Assembly (NCBI GenBank): GCA_021776475.1
Contig: JAJFFV010000006.1
Location: forward strand, 124,001-188,000
DNA: 64,000 bases
DNA from: Parvularculaceae bacterium
Lineage (GTDB): Bacteria; Pseudomonadota; Alphaproteobacteria; Caulobacterales; Parvularculaceae
Direction of reading: 5' to 3'
Part shown: positions 61,280 to 64,000 of the stretch, piece by piece
Numbering within the stretch: position 1 is the stretch's first letter
Layout of the letters: the number at the start of each line of letters is the position of its first letter
Program-made: the position numbers and the translations under genes
Notes under the pieces: model-generated
What the model saw: the letters and a program-made list of their open reading frames with translations, nothing else
What the model was told of the DNA's origin: nothing
The model's database searches: none

Positions 61280-61831
61280 CATGAAATGCCTGTGCAGCTT
61301 GGGACAAGGCGGCGGGTGAACGCCATCTTCTGAGATGACAGCAAAGATGCAACTGTGGTGAATGAAGCCGTGGACTTTGGTGCATGATCAACTCACCAGG
61401 TTGTTAGCTGCGTGTTCTGCGTGGACACGTTCCCGGTTTTTTGCCGGTTATTGACTGCCGGTTCAGTTCAAAGGCGATGATATGGTTCGAACCCTTGATC
61501 AAGCCCTCAAGCTGTATTGGAATACAAAGCCTATTCGGGCGAAAAAAGGCCCTGAGTTAGTGTTTCGCGATCTCGATCGGTAGTCATATCAAGAAGACGT
61601 CATTCTCAACTTCTCACACCCAAGTATACCCGCTGACAATACCTTTATTAAGTCATTCAAACGGAAAGTTCAGAGCCGATATGTCTGCACACAATTGGCT
61701 CTTATACCGTGACGATGACCATTCAAACTAGAAGGTGTAGAGAATACAAAGAAGTACGTCGACATAGAGCAAGCGGATATTAGACACCGATTCCGCTTGT
61801 TAATCCTATGACGGACAATCATCCGCTGTGA
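61280..61831 (+). pseudogene. decayed IS3-family transposase (OrfB integrase-domain remnant)
   Basis: Frame pieces: QLGTRRRVNAIF*DDSKDATVVNEAVDF; VDTF; GDDMVRTLDQALKLYWNTKPIRAKKGPELVFRDLDR*SYQEDVILNFSHPSIPADNTFIKSF (61473-61712); REYKEVRRHRASGY*TPIPLVNPMTDNHPL* ending 61831. Confidence 0.87.
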
Positions 61832-62117
61832 AAACCTAAGACTCCCTACTCCAGTCGGGTGGACCACCAACTTGTAATATCGGGGATGAATTCATGTGCC
61901 CTGTTATGTTGCGCAATCCAAAGTTTTTCGCTATCGATAAGTAGACGTACAGGAATTGACAGAAACCAGGTACGTTACACAGGTTTAAACTCTTGCTAAA
62001 GGCCAACCACAAAATAAAGCCGACACGTTCGTCACGGCCCCGAAAATGAGCCGACTACTGGCCTTGTTCCACCAGCTGTTTTGAAGTGCTTAATAATAGG
62101 AAAAGGCCAAGTCTAGA

Positions 62118-62717
62118 GTGAAAACATTGATGCAGGTTGTTGGTGTTTTGGGAGTCATCCTGATAGGGTCTTGCTTCGGCAAATATGACGCTTACGTTTC
62201 GATCCATGAAAATGCTTCAATCTATGACACTTTTGAAAAAACCGAGTCTGGTTGGTTGTTCTCAGACAAGATCGGTTCACCTGGAGCATCGAATATTGAG
62301 AGGGCTCGTGTAGCCCTGGGTGGACCGTTGGGTCTTTCTTCGAATGAAGTGATATACTTTATTGCTATTACGGATGATCAAGGAGACAGACTAAATTCGT
62401 CCTGCAGTTACATTGTCTCAGGCAATCCCATCGATTCCAGGTGGTGGTCGCTAACTTTGTATGACACTGAGACCCAAAACTATGTTCCAAACGAAGAAAA
62501 TCGCTCTAGTTGGAACAGTGCAGCGATTCCTCGTGGATCGGATGGCAGTTGGAAAATTTTTGTGGCCGCATCGCGCCAGGTAAACACATGGTTGCCGACT
62601 CAAATCGAACCCGACAAACAGTTTGAAATCAATTTGCGTGCGTACAACCCGAGTGTGCAGACTAGAAACTCTTTACCAGACATCGATCTTCCGGTCGTGG
62701 AGCGAGTTTCATGCTAA
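62118..62717 (+). CDS. DUF1214 domain protein, lipoprotein-like (GTG start)
   Basis: ERARVALGGPLGLSSNEVIYFIAITDDQGDRLNSSCSYIVSGNPIDSRWWSLTLYD. Confidence 0.8.
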   Translation: MKTLMQVVGVLGVILIGSCFGKYDAYVSIHENASIYDTFEKTESGWLFSDKIGSPGASNIERARVALGGPLGLSSNEVIYFIAITDDQGDRLNSSCSYIVSGNPIDSRWWSLTLYDTETQNYVPNEENRSSWNSAAIPRGSDGSWKIFVAASRQVNTWLPTQIEPDKQFEINLRAYNPSVQTRNSLPDIDLPVVERVSC

Positions 62718-63256
62718 CGGCTCGTACACTCTTTCTCACGGTGGTGATATTGGTCATTGGATTTGGCTCGTTTCTGTCTGCCCGTGCAGTTGTCATCAAT
62801 CAAGCACCGAGAACGGTAATTTCGAATATCCAAATGCGTGTCGCGAACGCGGCAGGTGGCTGGAATGCCTGTTTTCACAATCGCCAATATGGCCCCGTCT
62901 ATGGTGGTGCTGCTCGAGCTAATCCTGACAGTGTTATCTCAATCATGGCCTACGATCTCAGGAAGGGTCCTGTTCGAGTGTCAGGAGAAACTTGGCCAGA
63001 TTACTGGTCGATGTCGCTCTATCAGCAGAACTCTGACAATTATTTTGTGGTGAATGATCTCCAGTTGGGCAGCAAAAGTTTTAATTTCATTCTTTCACAA
63101 TCCAATCAACAAGTAGATGGACAAAACGGAAGCGTGGTTATTTCACCCAGTGAGACCGGGATTATGCTAATCCGAAGATTTGCCAAAAATCATTCAGTTA
63201 TGCGAGCGATCAGAGAGAATCAAGATGCGATGTATTGTGGTCGATTGGAAAACTGA
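62711..63256 (+). CDS. DUF1254 domain protein, membrane anchored
   Basis: NACFHNRQYGPVYGGAARANPDSVISIMAYDLRKGPVRVSGETWPDYWSMSLYQQNSDNYFVVND; overlaps the upstream DUF1214 gene by 7 bp. Confidence 0.78.
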   Translation: MLTARTLFLTVVILVIGFGSFLSARAVVINQAPRTVISNIQMRVANAAGGWNACFHNRQYGPVYGGAARANPDSVISIMAYDLRKGPVRVSGETWPDYWSMSLYQQNSDNYFVVNDLQLGSKSFNFILSQSNQQVDGQNGSVVISPSETGIMLIRRFAKNHSVMRAIRENQDAMYCGRLEN

Positions 63257-63436
63257 AAGGTCTTTGCGATCTTGATCTCAGCGCTTGTTGGGGCAGCACT
63301 TCTGATAACTTCAAATGCCGCTGGGCTAGATTTGGCTGGAAGGAGTTATTGTTGGCCTCGTGCCGCTCACGTCAGTGAAAAACCCTTCGGAAGCTGAACC
63401 GACAGGTGCTAGAAATTCGGTGCTAATGTCTCTTAG

Positions 63437-63640
63437 TTAAATGACCAAAATATCATCAATGAGATCGTTGATATCGGAAAATTTTGTAACACTATTTGGT
63501 CGTCTCCAAAATCGAGGATGATATTTTTCCCAGATGAGAAGGCAAGGCATCAAGAACTTCTTCGACGTTGAGGTTTTGATCACCCCACAGAATTATTGCT
63601 GAGTGAGAGCGTGTCGCCCAGCGCCGCATATCTTAAGACA
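63437..63640 (-). pseudogene. possible RTX/calcium-binding C-terminal remnant
   Basis: - strand frame pieces YAALGDTLSLSNNSVG / DQNLNVEEVLDALPSHLGK / NIILDFGDDQIVLQNF / DINDLIDDILVI*. Confidence 0.3.
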
Positions 63641-63669
63641 GAACTACCTGATACGATCAAAGCAATTCA

Positions 63670-64000
63670 TTAGTCATCTTTCTTGTTCGGCGTCATCATC
63701 CTTATGAACAATTTCTCCATTCGGCTTAGCGGAGAGATAACAAAGGCATTGAACGTCAGTTTTCTAGACTTCTTTGTTTTCTGCAACTTCTCACCCAGCT
63801 CGCGTAAATGAATTACGTTCAAGGCCAATGGCATTTCATCTGGCTGATAGGTGGAACCGATCTGATAGATAGATTTTGTAACCGCATTAGTTTCTATATG
63901 AGCACCGAGGATCATTGAAACTTGATGCTTGTCGGAGAAATCAACCAACCGAGCAATACTGGCTCTATAGTCATCCCAATTCTTTACTCTGATCAATCCT
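63670..64000 (-). CDS. MBL-fold metallo-hydrolase C-terminal part, cut by the window edge
   Basis: DDYRASIARLVDFSDKHQVSMILGAHIETNAVTKSIYQIGSTYQPDEMPLALNVIHLRELGEKLQ. Confidence 0.7.
   Translation of the reverse strand, partial: GLIRVKNWDDYRASIARLVDFSDKHQVSMILGAHIETNAVTKSIYQIGSTYQPDEMPLALNVIHLRELGEKLQKTKKSRKLTFNAFVISPLSRMEKLFIRMMTPNKKDD

Noticed and set aside
61670-61870. - strand ORF of 66 aa in the ORF track
   Set aside because: It lies antisense to the IS3 transposase remnant and has no protein-like features.
1-64000. CRISPR arrays, defence islands, prophage or biosynthetic gene cluster
   Set aside because: No regular spaced repeats, Cas, restriction-modification, phage structural or NRPS/PKS motifs were seen in any translation.

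Overview
The window looks like a 64 kb chromosomal segment of an alphaproteobacterium. The evidence is the gene families and order (tilS-ftsH, rpmH-rnpA-yidC-engB, thyA-folA, tamA-tamB) and one GTTC-N7-GTTC LexA-type site. About 1-59.6 kb is dense core genome: tRNA modification, folate/thymidylate, cell-envelope assembly, two aldehyde dehydrogenases, a TonB receptor, a slipin/NfeD pair, SelO, MnmA, an Atm1-type ABC exporter, TamA/TamB, MFS and SSS transporters, and one tRNA-Arg(ACG). From about 59.65 kb to 63.67 kb coding density falls and the sequence holds remnants. The clearest is a decayed IS3-family transposase (~61.28-61.83 kb), which the ORF track misses because it is broken by stops and frameshifts. 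I see no CRISPR array, rRNA, prophage or recognisable defence system. The best leads are: (1) a membrane-anchored GyrI-like protein resembling eukaryotic TEX264 (44675-45202); (2) a LexA-box-controlled small ORF with a possible A7 frameshift (45417-45586); (3) a DUF547/VTT/disulfide-reductase/orphan histidine-kinase cluster (23343-28006); (4) a TusA gene overlapping a degenerate FAD-binding-type protein (35595-37230); (5) a Sel1/peptidoglycan-binding protein coupled to a beta-helix protein (32597-35388); (6) the IS3 graveyard with a possible RTX-like remnant. All family calls come from reading motifs in the translations; no database search was run.
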